NCBI GenBank assembly: GCA_009777635.1
Contig: WRLK01000009.1
Coordinates: forward strand, 1-39,239
Direction of reading: 5' to 3'
DNA from: Oscillospiraceae bacterium
Lineage (GTDB): Bacteria > Bacillota > Clostridia > Oscillospirales > Ruminococcaceae
Length of the DNA stretch: 39,239 nucleotides
Shown: positions 22,406 to 31,360 of the stretch, piece by piece
How positions within the stretch are numbered: the first letter of the stretch is position 1
How the letters are laid out: each line of letters opens with the position of its first letter
Notes under the pieces: generated by a model
Told to the model about the DNA's origin: nothing
The model's input: only the letters and a program-made list of their open reading frames with translations
Databases searched by the model: none
Position numbers and translations under genes: made by a program

Positions 22406-22942
22406 TTGCCAAGCAATGCGGTTTTAGAAAAGAAGAAGCAGCTTGTTGAAGAGCTCTCGGAAAAGATGAAAGGCTCGGTCGCGGGCGTTTTAGTCGATTA
22501 CAAGGGCATTAACGTGGAGGATGACACAAAGCTTCGAAAAGAGCTGCGTGAAGCGGGGGTCGACTACTTTGTCGTAAAGAACACAATCCTGTTGCGCGCC
22601 GCGAAAAACATCGGCTTCGACGCGCTTGAGAGCGTTTTATCCGGAACGACCGCCCTCGCGCTTTCCAAGGAAGACGCCGTAACGGCTGCAAAAATACTTG
22701 CAAAGCGCGCCGAAAAGACAAAAGACCAGTTCATCATCAAGGCGGGGTTTGTCGAGGGGAATATCCTTGACGCCTCGGGCGTTAACCAGCTTGCGAAGCT
22801 TCCCGGCAAGGAAGAGCTCATCGGCATGACGCTCCGGGGCCTAAACGCGCCGATTACGGGCTTCGTCAATGTGCTAAACGGCAATATCCGCGGCCTTTGT
22901 GTTGCGCTAAACGCAATCGCTGAAAAACAACAACCGGCTTAA
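22406..22942 (+). CDS. rplJ: 50S ribosomal protein L10
   Basis: A 178-aa protein, the stalk base that anchors L7/L12 dimers on 23S rRNA and recruits translation factors. The N-terminal RNA-binding domain has KKQLVEELSEKMKGS, VVDYKGI-like VLVDYKGINVEDDTKLR and YFVVKNTILLRAA. The C-terminal helix that carries L7/L12 ends the protein (LRGLCVALNAIAEKQQ region). The start is TTG at 22406, supported by GGGAGGTG about ten bases upstream; no ATG is in a suitable position. It is followed by rplL 27 bases later and is under the L10 leader. Confidence 0.97.
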   Translation: MPSNAVLEKKKQLVEELSEKMKGSVAGVLVDYKGINVEDDTKLRKELREAGVDYFVVKNTILLRAAKNIGFDALESVLSGTTALALSKEDAVTAAKILAKRAEKTKDQFIIKAGFVEGNILDASGVNQLAKLPGKEELIGMTLRGLNAPITGFVNVLNGNIRGLCVALNAIAEKQQPA

Positions 22943-22969
22943 TAAAACTTTAATGGAGGTAAAAATATC

Positions 22970-23353
22970 ATGGCATCTGAAAAAGTATTAAAAATGATCG
23001 AGGACGTAAAGGCTCTTACCGTTTTAGAGCTTTCCGAGCTTGTAAAGGCTCTTGAAGAAGAATTCGGCGTATCGGCGGCGGCTCCCGTTGCTGTTGCGGC
23101 GGCTCCTGCGGCCGGCGGCGGCGAGGCTGCTGCTGAAGAGAAATCCGAGTTTGACGTCCACCTGATTGAAGCGGGCGCTTCCAAGATGAACGTCATCAAA
23201 CTGGTAAAGGAAATCACGGCGCTCGGGCTTAAAGAAGCAAAAGAGCTCGTTGATAACGCTCCTAAGGCAATCAAAGAGGGCCTGTCTAAAGACGACGCCG
23301 AGGAGCTTAAGAAAAAGCTTGAAGAAGCAGGCGCCAAGGTCGAGCTCAAATAG
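22970..23353 (+). CDS. rplL: 50S ribosomal protein L7/L12
   Basis: A 127-aa stalk protein. An N-terminal dimerisation domain (1-35, [19 protein letters not shown]) leads through an Ala-rich hinge (36-60) to the C-terminal factor-binding domain (60-127), with the conserved [24 protein letters not shown] and GAKVELK end. It stimulates GTPase activity of elongation factors on the ribosome. Standard length and a GGAGGT site. A terminator follows directly, so rplJ-rplL forms a two-gene transcript. Confidence 0.98.
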   Translation: MASEKVLKMIEDVKALTVLELSELVKALEEEFGVSAAAPVAVAAAPAAGGGEAAAEEKSEFDVHLIEAGASKMNVIKLVKEITALGLKEAKELVDNAPKAIKEGLSKDDAEELKKKLEEAGAKVELK

Positions 23354-23375
23354 GTTGTATTTACGTATAAATAAG

Positions 23376-23402
23376 CGGCCTTCCAATAGGAGGGCCGTTT
23401 TT
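23376..23402 (+). terminator. Intrinsic terminator after rplL
   Basis: A 9-bp stem (23376-23384 with 23389-23397, one G-U pair), loop AATA, followed by five T residues. Confidence 0.85.
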
Positions 23403-23418
23403 CTGTAACAACATGGAT

Positions 23419-23447
23419 TTGATTTTTTCATATGGATATGCTATAGT
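23419..23447 (+). promoter_or_regulatory. Sigma-A promoter of M23 endopeptidase gene
   Basis: TTGATT (23419-23424), 17 bp, TATAGT (23442-23447), about 35 bp before the gene start. Confidence 0.65.
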
Positions 23448-23485
23448 ATGGTATCATCTTACCTTCTTCGGAAAGGAGGTTTTCT

Positions 23486-25498
23486 TTGGACCCAAGGGAT
23501 TTTGCGGCGTTATACGGTAAAACCGCCAAAGAGATTAAAAAGCAGCCTGCCCTGATGCGGCACGCCGCCGGTAAGGAAGTTGCCGCCAAAGGCGAGCTCA
23601 TCGGCAGGACCGGCGAAATACCAGTAATACATAAAACGGAAAACGCAAAGGAAGATATGCCCGAGGCAAAAGAGGTGCGCAAGAAAAGGCGTCCGGTTAC
23701 CCCCCGCCCCGGCCTTGTTCGGTATACCCTTGTTTGGATATACAAAAATCTATACATACTGGGAATCACGCTGCTTCGCCGCAAGCTTGTTTTCGACCGC
23801 AAGCGCAGATACTGGCGCTCGAGAACGCGGCAGGCGTATTTTAACAGGCTTGACCGCGTACTGATCCACATAAAACGATACCTGATCAATCTTCGAACGC
23901 GCGTGAGAACGCCTATTATGTTAATAAGGCGAACATACCGGGACGTCTTGCCGGATATCAGGTCAAAGCGCGAGAAAGGCAAAATCCCCTTTAAGGAATA
24001 CTTAGCCGTGCTGGAGCCTGTCGCAAGGCTGATCTTTAAGATCATTTCCACCATATTTAATTATACCGCCCCGGTTGCGGCGGCAATCTTTTTCGTTTAT
24101 GTCGTGAATTTGCGCATCAGCGAGCCTATAATCCTTGCTGTCAGCTATAACGGCGAGGTTATCGGGCATGTCCAGAACGAATCGGTCTTTTCGGCGGCAA
24201 CCCAGGACGTTCAGAGCCGCCTTACGACGGACGGCGAAAGCGCGTTTAACATTTCCCTGCCGAATTTTGAGCTGATGTCAAAAAGCGAATTTGAAAACCG
24301 CAAAAGACACGGTGAAATCCCTGCGGACGCAGACGCTTTAAACGGGGAGCAGCTCGCGGACAAGCTAATCCGCGCGTCCGGCGACGACGTAAGCGAGGCG
24401 TTTGGGCTTTACATAAACGACAGGTTCTTAGGCGCCGTTACGGAAAAAGAACCTGTGCTTAATACGTTTATGCAACTGCTTAACGACAACAGGACATACA
24501 AACCCGATGAGGAATTGCGCTTTAGCAAAAGCATACGCTTCCGCCCCGGCCTTTACCCGAAGCAATCGCTTACGGATCAGGAAAATGTACTGTCCATTTT
24601 AACAAGCTTTGATACGGTGGAGGAAACGTATACCGTAAGGGCCGGCGACTCGCCGTCCGGAATTGCCGACAGAATCGGCGTGCCTTTGATTGTTTTAAGA
24701 GAATTAAACCCCGATATGGACGATAAAATGTTCGAGGGCGAAGAGCTTTTGACAAACGTGGCAAAGCCGTTTCTGCCTGTTGAAAACACTTTCACGGATA
24801 TCGTGGAGGAGCCGATTGATTTTGAGACGATCGAAGTTGAAAATATGCAGTACGCAAGGGGATATTCGGAGGTGTTCCAGGAAGGCGAGGAAGGCGTGCG
24901 CCGGGTGACGTACCGCGTTACGAGCGAAAACGGCCTTGAAAAGCACCGGACGGAGGTCGGCTATGAGGTCGTAAGGTACCCCGTTGCGAAAAGGGTGACC
25001 GTCGGTATCGCCGAGCCGGTCGTGACGGCGCCGCCTCAGCCTGCAAGCCCATCCGGCGGACAAGGGTCCCAAGCCCCGTCACAGCCGCCCTCAGTCGCCC
25101 CGCAGCCGTCAGGCGGTCAGTTCATTCGCCCCGTCCCCGTCGGTATCGGGCGCGTTACGGTAGGGCTGTGGGGTTACCGCGGGCACACGGGCGTCGACAT
25201 AGCTGTGAGGGAAGGCACGGGAACGCCCATCCTCGCGGCGGCAAGCGGCACGGTGGTAAGGGCCACCCATTCAAACGTGGGCTACGGCAACCACATCATC
25301 ATCGACCACGGCAACGGCTACCAGACGTATTACGCGCACAACTCCGCGCTTTATGTAAGCGTCGGGCAGTATGTGCAGCAGGGTCAGGTAATCGCCGGGA
25401 TGGGCCGTACAGGCAATTCCACCGGCGTTCACCTGCACTTTGAGATCAGGCTCAATGGGCGCATAATGAACCCGGCCGATTACATCAGGAACCTATAA
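23486..25498 (+). CDS. Membrane-anchored LysM-G5-M23 peptidoglycan endopeptidase
   Basis: A 670-aa protein. The cytoplasmic N-terminus (1-188) is basic and contains KKRRP and many Arg. One transmembrane helix (about 190-212) anchors it with the C-terminus outside. Then follow a long extracellular region, a LysM domain (about 381-428: YTVRAGDSPSGIADRIGVP), a G5 domain (about 430-510), a Pro/Gln/Ser-rich linker (515-545) and a C-terminal M23 metallopeptidase (about 560-668). The zinc ligands are present in HTGVDIAV and HLHFEI. It is expected to cleave peptide cross-links in peptidoglycan during growth or sporulation. The start is TTG with GGAAAGGAGG. The long basic N-terminal cytoplasmic part is unusual for this architecture. 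Confidence 0.93.
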   Translation: MDPRDFAALYGKTAKEIKKQPALMRHAAGKEVAAKGELIGRTGEIPVIHKTENAKEDMPEAKEVRKKRRPVTPRPGLVRYTLVWIYKNLYILGITLLRRKLVFDRKRRYWRSRTRQAYFNRLDRVLIHIKRYLINLRTRVRTPIMLIRRTYRDVLPDIRSKREKGKIPFKEYLAVLEPVARLIFKIISTIFNYTAPVAAAIFFVYVVNLRISEPIILAVSYNGEVIGHVQNESVFSAATQDVQSRLTTDGESAFNISLPNFELMSKSEFENRKRHGEIPADADALNGEQLADKLIRASGDDVSEAFGLYINDRFLGAVTEKEPVLNTFMQLLNDNRTYKPDEELRFSKSIRFRPGLYPKQSLTDQENVLSILTSFDTVEETYTVRAGDSPSGIADRIGVPLIVLRELNPDMDDKMFEGEELLTNVAKPFLPVENTFTDIVEEPIDFETIEVENMQYARGYSEVFQEGEEGVRRVTYRVTSENGLEKHRTEVGYEVVRYPVAKRVTVGIAEPVVTAPPQPASPSGGQGSQAPSQPPSVAPQPSGGQFIRPVPVGIGRVTVGLWGYRGHTGVDIAVREGTGTPILAAASGTVVRATHSNVGYGNHIIIDHGNGYQTYYAHNSALYVSVGQYVQQGQVIAGMGRTGNSTGVHLHFEIRLNGRIMNPADYIRNL

Positions 25499-25532
25499 TC
25501 CACCCGTTGTATGAGTCAATAAAAACCCTTGA

Positions 25533-25554
25533 GCGGCTGCCTTACGGCAGCCGC
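25533..25554 (+). terminator. Possible terminator after M23 gene
   Basis: A 9-bp GC-rich stem (25533-25541 with 25546-25554) and a 4-nt loop, followed only by a weak AT-rich stretch after several bases. Hairpin clear, termination uncertain. Confidence 0.4.
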
Positions 25555-25622
25555 CGCTCAATATTTCACGATTCTATGAACTGTATGTGTACTTGCGTTC
25601 ACGTTTTTTCAAGAATTTGCTG

Positions 25623-25651
25623 TTGAAATCATCGCGGCATTTTGTTATACT
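25623..25651 (+). promoter_or_regulatory. Sigma-A promoter of lon
   Basis: TTGAAA (25623-25628), 17 bp, TATACT (25646-25651). It precedes the repeat element at 25671, so the repeat would be transcribed in the lon leader of about 200 nt. No CIRCE or CtsR-like operator was seen. Confidence 0.65.
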
Positions 25652-25670
25652 TTAAAGCGCGAAAGCAATA

Positions 25671-25834
25671 AGAACCCATCTTCAATACGCAAAGCACCAC
25701 CTCAGCGGCGATTTTTCCGCATTGTGTCGTTAAATTTTCTTGCAATGCACAAAGCATTACTTCAAAAATTCGCCTAACATTGCGAAATAATCGCTTCGCT
25801 GCGTCGGCACTTCTCGTTATTGACGATAGGTTCT
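25671..25834. repeat. Long copy of AGAACC/GGTTCT repeat in lon leader
   Basis: A 164-bp element bounded by AGAACC and GGTTCT with imperfect inverted arms. The left 45 bases match the reverse complement of the copy at 22318. The middle holds GTCGTTAAA, then a hairpin (AATGC/GCATT), then CAAAAATTCGC. This middle section resembles the core of the MITE-like element at 11895. It has no coding capacity and ends 28 bases before the lon start. Confidence 0.75.
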
Positions 25835-25861
25835 AAATCAATCGTAAAGGGGAGAGTAATG

Positions 25862-28300
25862 ATGGCTCTTCTGGAAATACCGGGACCGGACACAATCAGC
25901 CTGCCGATGCTTGCGCTGAGAGGAATGGTCCTGTTTCCTAAAATGGTGCTTCATTTTGACGTCGGCCGCGAAAAATCCATTTTCGCGCTCAACGAGGCGA
26001 TGAACAACGACAGGATGCTGTTCCTTTCCGCCCAGAAGGATATCCGGGACGAGGACCCCGGCCCGGATGACATATACGGCGTCGGCGTAGTGGCCGAAAT
26101 CAAGCAGATCATTAAATCCGGCGCGGGGCTTCGCGTTTTGGTCGAGGGCCATTACCGCGCGCGTGTTGTCCGCATTGTTGACGACGATCCGTTTTTCACG
26201 GCTGAAATTGAGGATTACCCTTTAAAACCGCTGAAAAATGTTCGCCGTCATATGCTCGACGCGCTGATGCGCACCTTAAAGGATTTGTTCGAGGAACACG
26301 GCGCTATGACGCCGCGCATGACAAAGGAGCTTATCTTTAACGCAACCGTGACCGACGATCCTGTATTTTTAAGCGAGTACATAGCCGCGAACCTGTATAT
26401 CCACTCGGACGACAAGCAGTCGGTCCTTGAGGAATCGAGCGTGCCGCGGAGATTAAAGCTTTTGATACAGATACTCGAGGAAGAAAACGATATCCTGTCG
26501 CTTGAAAATGAGATTCATGAAAAGGTGCGCAGCCAGATCGACGGCAACCAGCGCGAGTATTATCTCAGAGAACAGATGAAAGCGATTTCAAGCGAGCTTG
26601 GCGAGGGCGAGTCGGCCTTAGAGGAAGCCTACGAGTACCACATGAAAATCGAGAAGCTGGGGCTCGAGGCTGAAAGCGCCGAGAAGCTGCACAAGGAAGC
26701 CGACAGGCTTCTCAAAATGCCGTCCAACAGCCATGAAGCAGGCGTTATAAAGACATATCTGGACAACTGCCTTGAGCTTCCGTGGAACAAGCTTACGAAA
26801 GACAAATTCGATATCGCGAAAGCCGCTGTGCAGCTTGACAAGGATCATTACGGCATGAAAAAGGTCAAGGAGAGAATCCTTGAGATGCTGGCGGTAAGGG
26901 CTCTGGCGCCCGACGTCAAGGGGCAGATCATCTGCCTTGCGGGGCCTCCCGGCGTCGGCAAGACGTCCATTGCGAAATCCATCGCGAAATCGATGGGGCG
27001 AAAATATGTGCGCATGTCCCTTGGCGGCGTGCGCGACGAAAGCGACATCCGCGGGCACCGCAAAACATATGTCGGCGCGATGCCGGGACGCATCATAAAC
27101 GCGATGAAGCAGGCGGGAAGCACAAACCCCCTCATGCTGCTCGACGAGGTCGACAAGCTCGGCTCCGACTTCAGGGGCGACCCGTCGTCGGCGCTGCTGG
27201 AGGTTCTCGATTCGGAACAAAACAACGCGTTTCGCGACCACTATATAGAGCTGCCTTACGATTTGTCGCGGGTGCTGTTCATCGCCACGGCAAACGATTT
27301 AAGCTCTGTTCCGCGCCCGCTTTTAGACCGCATGGAGGTCATCGGGCTGTCAAGCTACACACGCGTTGAAAAATTCAATATCGCAAAAAAATACCTTGTC
27401 AAAAAGCAGATGAAAAAGCACGGGCTCACACGCCTTACAATGGCGTTTCGCGACAGCGCGCTGTACGCGCTCATCGACTTTTACACCCGCGAATCAGGCG
27501 TTCGGAACCTCGAGCGCGAGATAGCGTCGCTTTGCCGCAAGGCCGCGAAGCAAATCGTTTCGGGGGAGCATAAAAAGGTTGTCGTGACCTCCGCGAACAT
27601 CATGGATTATCTGGGCGCGCACAAGTTCAAGCTCGACGAGCTTTCTGAAAGCGACGAGGTCGGGCTTGTGAACGGGCTTGCGTGGACGTCCGTGGGCGGC
27701 GAGATGCTTCAGGTCGAGGTCGCGGTGCTTGAGGGCAGCGGCAAGATTGTTCTGACGGGAAGCTTAGGCGACGTCATGAAGGAATCGGCGCAGGCGGCGA
27801 TCAGCTATATCCGCTCGTGCGCCGACAAATACGGCATTGACGCGGATTTCCACAAAACAAAGGACATCCACATCCACGTGCCGGAGGGGGCCACCCCGAA
27901 AGACGGGCCGTCCGCCGGCGTCACAATCTGCACCGCCGTGCTCTCGGCGCTGTCGGGCATTCCGGTGAAACGCGAAGCCGCCATGACCGGGGAAATTTCC
28001 CTTCGCGGCAGGGTTCTCACCATCGGCGGGCTAAAGGAAAAGGTCATGGCCGCACACCGGGCGGGAATCAAAACCATAATCCTGCCGGAGTCAAACATCC
28101 CCGATCTTGAGGAGGTCGACGAGAACGTGAAGAAATCCATAACATTCATCCCGGCAAAGCATATCAAAACGGTGCTTGACGCGGCGCTTTCGAAAAAGTA
28201 TAAGCCAACGCCGCCCAATAAGCGCGCCGAGCCCGCGAAACCGCAAATGCCCGAGCTTGAATATGAAAGCGACAGCATCCCCGTGACGATCATTCAGTAG
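25862..28300 (+). CDS. lon: ATP-dependent protease Lon (LonA)
   Basis: An 812-aa Lon protease that degrades misfolded and regulatory proteins in the cytoplasm. The N-terminal substrate-binding domain (about 10-205; LPMLALRGMVLFPKMVLHFDVGR) is followed by a coiled-coil region with NQREYYLREQMKAI. The AAA+ module has GPPGVGKT near 360 and LMLLDEVDK, and the protease domain has the catalytic Ser near 683 (PKDGPSAG) and Lys near 725 (GGLKEKVMAA). I chose the second of two adjacent ATGs, seven bases after AAAGGGGAG; the frame opens further upstream, but only inside the repeat element. Complete and normal length. Confidence 0.97.
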   Translation: MALLEIPGPDTISLPMLALRGMVLFPKMVLHFDVGREKSIFALNEAMNNDRMLFLSAQKDIRDEDPGPDDIYGVGVVAEIKQIIKSGAGLRVLVEGHYRARVVRIVDDDPFFTAEIEDYPLKPLKNVRRHMLDALMRTLKDLFEEHGAMTPRMTKELIFNATVTDDPVFLSEYIAANLYIHSDDKQSVLEESSVPRRLKLLIQILEEENDILSLENEIHEKVRSQIDGNQREYYLREQMKAISSELGEGESALEEAYEYHMKIEKLGLEAESAEKLHKEADRLLKMPSNSHEAGVIKTYLDNCLELPWNKLTKDKFDIAKAAVQLDKDHYGMKKVKERILEMLAVRALAPDVKGQIICLAGPPGVGKTSIAKSIAKSMGRKYVRMSLGGVRDESDIRGHRKTYVGAMPGRIINAMKQAGSTNPLMLLDEVDKLGSDFRGDPSSALLEVLDSEQNNAFRDHYIELPYDLSRVLFIATANDLSSVPRPLLDRMEVIGLSSYTRVEKFNIAKKYLVKKQMKKHGLTRLTMAFRDSALYALIDFYTRESGVRNLEREIASLCRKAAKQIVSGEHKKVVVTSANIMDYLGAHKFKLDELSESDEVGLVNGLAWTSVGGEMLQVEVAVLEGSGKIVLTGSLGDVMKESAQAAISYIRSCADKYGIDADFHKTKDIHIHVPEGATPKDGPSAGVTICTAVLSALSGIPVKREAAMTGEISLRGRVLTIGGLKEKVMAAHRAGIKTIILPESNIPDLEEVDENVKKSITFIPAKHIKTVLDAALSKKYKPTPPNKRAEPAKPQMPELEYESDSIPVTIIQ

Positions 28301-28340
28301 GGAGTATGCGCGCAGAAAATATGAGGCGAAATATTTTTAA

Positions 28341-28613
28341 ATGAAATTTTTAATGAGGTTTTTCTTAGGTTTTATCATTTCGTTTTTTCCGTATTTAATC
28401 ATACATGGACGACTTTTATTTGCTCTGCCATTTATGTTGGTTGGATTCACTTTCGCTCCTACAATCCTCGTTATCATTTCAGCTATAATAGGGATCGTTG
28501 AAATCAAGCGTAGAAAAGAAGGGGCGTTAGGATGGATACTTGGAGCAATAGCTGCCTGGATATTAGGAGACATCCTTTTTTTCATGCACGGATTTAATTT
28601 TGTTCCTGTGTGA
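28341..28613 (+). CDS. Small membrane protein, unknown
   Basis: A 90-aa protein with three predicted hydrophobic helices (about 5-22, 25-50 and 63-84) and a charged loop EIKRRKEGALG between the second and third. No family recognised. The ribosome binding site is weak (GAGGCG, distant). Base composition is AT-richer than the flanking lon and engB, so it may be a later insertion. It starts 40 bases after lon and ends 72 bases before engB. Coding is likely because of the long hydrophobic periodic pattern, but the start is uncertain. Confidence 0.55.
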   Translation: MKFLMRFFLGFIISFFPYLIIHGRLLFALPFMLVGFTFAPTILVIISAIIGIVEIKRRKEGALGWILGAIAAWILGDILFFMHGFNFVPV

Positions 28614-28685
28614 ACCTATTAAGCATTTTCTAAGGCGTTTCACAACCACGCTGTCAACGAATCTACAAAAAGGCGGGGCGCGATT

Positions 28686-29276
28686 ATGAACTTCCACAAT
28701 ATAGAATTCGAGTCGTCATACGGAAAGCCGGAGCAGCTTCCCGCCCCCGAAACGATTGAAATCGCGTTTACCGGGCGCTCGAACGTCGGCAAATCCTCGA
28801 TGATCAACAAGCTGTTTAACAGAAAAAATCTTGCAAGGGTCAGCGGAACGCCCGGCAAAACCGCTACAATCAACTTTTTCAAGCTCGAAAACGTGCGCTT
28901 TGCCGACATGCCGGGCTATGGGTATGCAAAGGCGTCCAAGACCGAAAAGCAGCGCTTTAAAAAGCTGATTGAGGGGTACTTTTTATCCGGGCGAGACTTA
29001 AGGCTTGTGTTCCAGCTTGTCGATATGCGCCATCCGCCGACAAAAGACGATCTTGGGATGATAAACTTTTTTATTGAAAATGAATTCCCGTTCGTGGTAA
29101 TCCTCACAAAAAAGGATAAGCTTTCAAAATCAAAGCAGCAGGAACGCCTAAACGCGCTTCAAAGCGAGATTCCATACGCGGATCAAATCACGATGATCCC
29201 GTTTTCAGCCCATACCGGCGACGGTGTGGAGCAGGCCCGCGAAATCATCGAAGAGATTGCTAAGGAGGATTCATAA
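28686..29276 (+). CDS. engB: Ribosome biogenesis GTPase EngB/YsxC
   Basis: A 196-aa TRAFAC-class GTPase needed for 50S subunit maturation. G1 GRSNVGKS (residues 30-37), G2-region GTPGKTATINFF, G3 DMPGYGYA near 78, G4 TKKDKL near 140 and G5 SAHTGDG near 178 are all present and normal. The lon-engB order is common in Firmicutes. The stop overlaps the lysA start (TAATG), so lysA is translationally coupled to it. Confidence 0.96.
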   Translation: MNFHNIEFESSYGKPEQLPAPETIEIAFTGRSNVGKSSMINKLFNRKNLARVSGTPGKTATINFFKLENVRFADMPGYGYAKASKTEKQRFKKLIEGYFLSGRDLRLVFQLVDMRHPPTKDDLGMINFFIENEFPFVVILTKKDKLSKSKQQERLNALQSEIPYADQITMIPFSAHTGDGVEQAREIIEEIAKEDS

Positions 29277-30583
29277 TGACCGTTAAGCCTTTTTTGCCGG
29301 AATGCGCCGGGATATCCGAAACAGGAAGCCTCACCATCGGCGGCGTCTGCGCGCTTCGGCTTGCCGAGGAATTCGGCACCCCCCTTTATGTGATGGATGA
29401 AAACGAAATCCGGAAAAACGCGCAGAGGTTTGTAAAATCCATAAATGAGCACTACGGCGGGCGCGGGCTGGTGTCTTTCGCGAGCAAGGCGTTTATGTGC
29501 AAGGAGATGTGCAGACTCGCGAAAAGCGAGGGCATGGGGCTTGACGTCGTATCGGCGGGGGAGCTTTATACTGCGATAGAATCAGGCTTTCCCATGAGGC
29601 TTGTGACGTTCCACGGCAACAACAAAACGCCGGAGGAGCTTACATACGCCGTGTCGAGCAGGGTAGGCAGCATCGTCGTCGACAACACGTTTGAGCTTCA
29701 TATGCTCGAGCAGATCGCAAAATCGGCGGGCGTTACCGCAAGGATAAAGCTGCGCATCAAGCCGGGCGTGGAGGCGCATACGCACGAGCTCATTATGACG
29801 GGCGGAATAGACTCGAAGTTCGGGTTTGCCATCGAGACCGGCGAAGCCTTGGCGGCGGCGGCCGAAGCCCTCGGCATGGATCATATCGAGCTGACCGGCG
29901 TTCATTGCCATATCGGATCTCAGATATTCGACATCGAGCCGTTTGAAGTGACGGCAAGGATTATGCTTAAATTCATGAATGAAGTGAAAACAATATTGGG
30001 CTGTGAGCTTTCGGAGCTGAACCTCGGCGGCGGCTTCGGTATCCGCTACCTGCCGGAGGACAGCCCCGTGCCGCTTGAAAAATATATGGAAAGCGTCGCG
30101 AGGGTCATCAAGGAAACTTGCGGGGAGCTAAACCTCAACCTCCCGTCCATTGGCATCGAGCCGGGGCGCGCCGTCACGGGCGCTGCGGGAATCACGCTTT
30201 ACAGGGTGGGAGCGGTAAAGGATATACCCGGCGTCCGCACGTATGTGACCGTCGACGGCGGCTTGACCGACAACCCGCGTCCCGCGCTTTACGGCGCGAA
30301 ATACGCCATGACGGCGGCAAACAAGATGAATCAGGCGCAGAATAAAATCTACACCGTGTCGGGAAGATGCTGCGAAACCGACCAGCTTGGCGCGCAGGTT
30401 ACGCTTCAGGAGATCAATGTCGGCGATATCTTGGCGGTCTTTTCAACAGGCGCTTACAATTATTCAATGGCAAGCAATTACAACCGGCTTCCTAAGCCTG
30501 CCGTTGTATTCGTAAAGGACGGCGAGGCGCGTGTCGTTGTAAATCGCGAAACGCTTGAGGATATGGCGCGAAACGATGTTTAG
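29276..30583 (+). CDS. lysA: Diaminopimelate decarboxylase
   Basis: A 435-aa PLP-dependent fold-III decarboxylase that converts meso-diaminopimelate to L-lysine, the last step of lysine synthesis. The PLP lysine is Lys71 (FASKAFMCKEM). Further motifs: HCHIGSQIFD near 214, GGGFGIRYLPED near 247, EPGRAVTGAAG, and the active-site Cys segment GRCCETDQLG near 363 that contacts substrate from the second subunit. Complete length. The presence of lysA fits a DAP-containing Gram-positive cell wall and lysine prototrophy. Confidence 0.96.
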   Translation: MTVKPFLPECAGISETGSLTIGGVCALRLAEEFGTPLYVMDENEIRKNAQRFVKSINEHYGGRGLVSFASKAFMCKEMCRLAKSEGMGLDVVSAGELYTAIESGFPMRLVTFHGNNKTPEELTYAVSSRVGSIVVDNTFELHMLEQIAKSAGVTARIKLRIKPGVEAHTHELIMTGGIDSKFGFAIETGEALAAAAEALGMDHIELTGVHCHIGSQIFDIEPFEVTARIMLKFMNEVKTILGCELSELNLGGGFGIRYLPEDSPVPLEKYMESVARVIKETCGELNLNLPSIGIEPGRAVTGAAGITLYRVGAVKDIPGVRTYVTVDGGLTDNPRPALYGAKYAMTAANKMNQAQNKIYTVSGRCCETDQLGAQVTLQEINVGDILAVFSTGAYNYSMASNYNRLPKPAVVFVKDGEARVVVNRETLEDMARNDV

Positions 30584-30601
30584 CAAAGGTTGCATAAAGC
30601 T

Positions 30602-31360
30602 ATGAGCGGATACGTGTCGTTCGCGCAGTATTACGACGTCCTTATGGAAAATGCAAGCTACGGCATTCGCGCGCGGTTTTTAGACGAGACAATACAAAAA
30701 TACAATCATGGCGCGCGCGAGGTGCTTGACCTGGCTTGCGGAACCGGAAGCATGACGCATGAGCTTATAAAGCTGGGATATGACATGACGGGCGCCGACG
30801 CGTCCGCGGATATGCTGTCACATGCCGCCCAAAAATGCGGCGGGAAAGCCCTGTTCTTAAACCAGGAAATGGGCGGGCTTGATTTATACGGCACGGTTGA
30901 CGCCGTCGTTTGTACGCTTGACAGCGTAAACCATCTGCCCGATGAAAGAGCCGTGATAAAAGCCTTTCATAACGCATCTTTATTCCTGAACCCCGGCGGG
31001 CTTTTCATCTTTGACGTGAACACCGCGTTTAAGCACCGCGAAATTTTAGACGATAACGTATTTATATACGACACGCCAAAGGTCTTCTGCTGCTGGCAGA
31101 ACACGCTTTGCAGGTACACGCTGCGCGTTGACATAAGGCTTGATTTTTTTGCGCCTTTAGGTGATAAAAAATACACCCGCGAGAGCGAATGCTTTTCCGA
31201 GTGGTACTACAGCGATTTATTTTTAAAAGATGCGCTAATAAAGACGGGGCTATCGCATATTGAAACATTGTGCGGCGACTCGTTTACAAAGCCGTGTGAA
31301 TCAACCGAAAGGCTTGTATACGTAGCGCGAAAGGAACGTCAATCATTATGGGCAGGATAG
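30602..31360 (+). CDS. Class I SAM-dependent methyltransferase
   Basis: About 252 aa. The Rossmann-type SAM-binding motif is VLDLACGTGSMTHELIKLGYDMTGADAS (motif I, followed by the acidic residue after beta 2). CTLDSVNHL corresponds to motif II/III, and FIFDVNTAFKHRE to the post-motif region. The substrate is unknown; similar proteins next to hslO in Firmicutes are annotated only as methyltransferases. The first in-frame start is TTG at 30590, but AAAGG is only one base away from it, so I prefer the ATG at 30602. It overlaps hslO by 13 bases. Confidence 0.88.
   Translation: MSGYVSFAQYYDVLMENASYGIRARFLDETIQKYNHGAREVLDLACGTGSMTHELIKLGYDMTGADASADMLSHAAQKCGGKALFLNQEMGGLDLYGTVDAVVCTLDSVNHLPDERAVIKAFHNASLFLNPGGLFIFDVNTAFKHREILDDNVFIYDTPKVFCCWQNTLCRYTLRVDIRLDFFAPLGDKKYTRESECFSEWYYSDLFLKDALIKTGLSHIETLCGDSFTKPCESTERLVYVARKERQSLWAG

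Noticed and set aside
25820-25861. Upstream start of lon
   Set aside because: It would start inside the repeat element with no ribosome binding site. The ATG at 25862 has AAAGGGGAG at proper distance and begins the usual Lon N-terminus.
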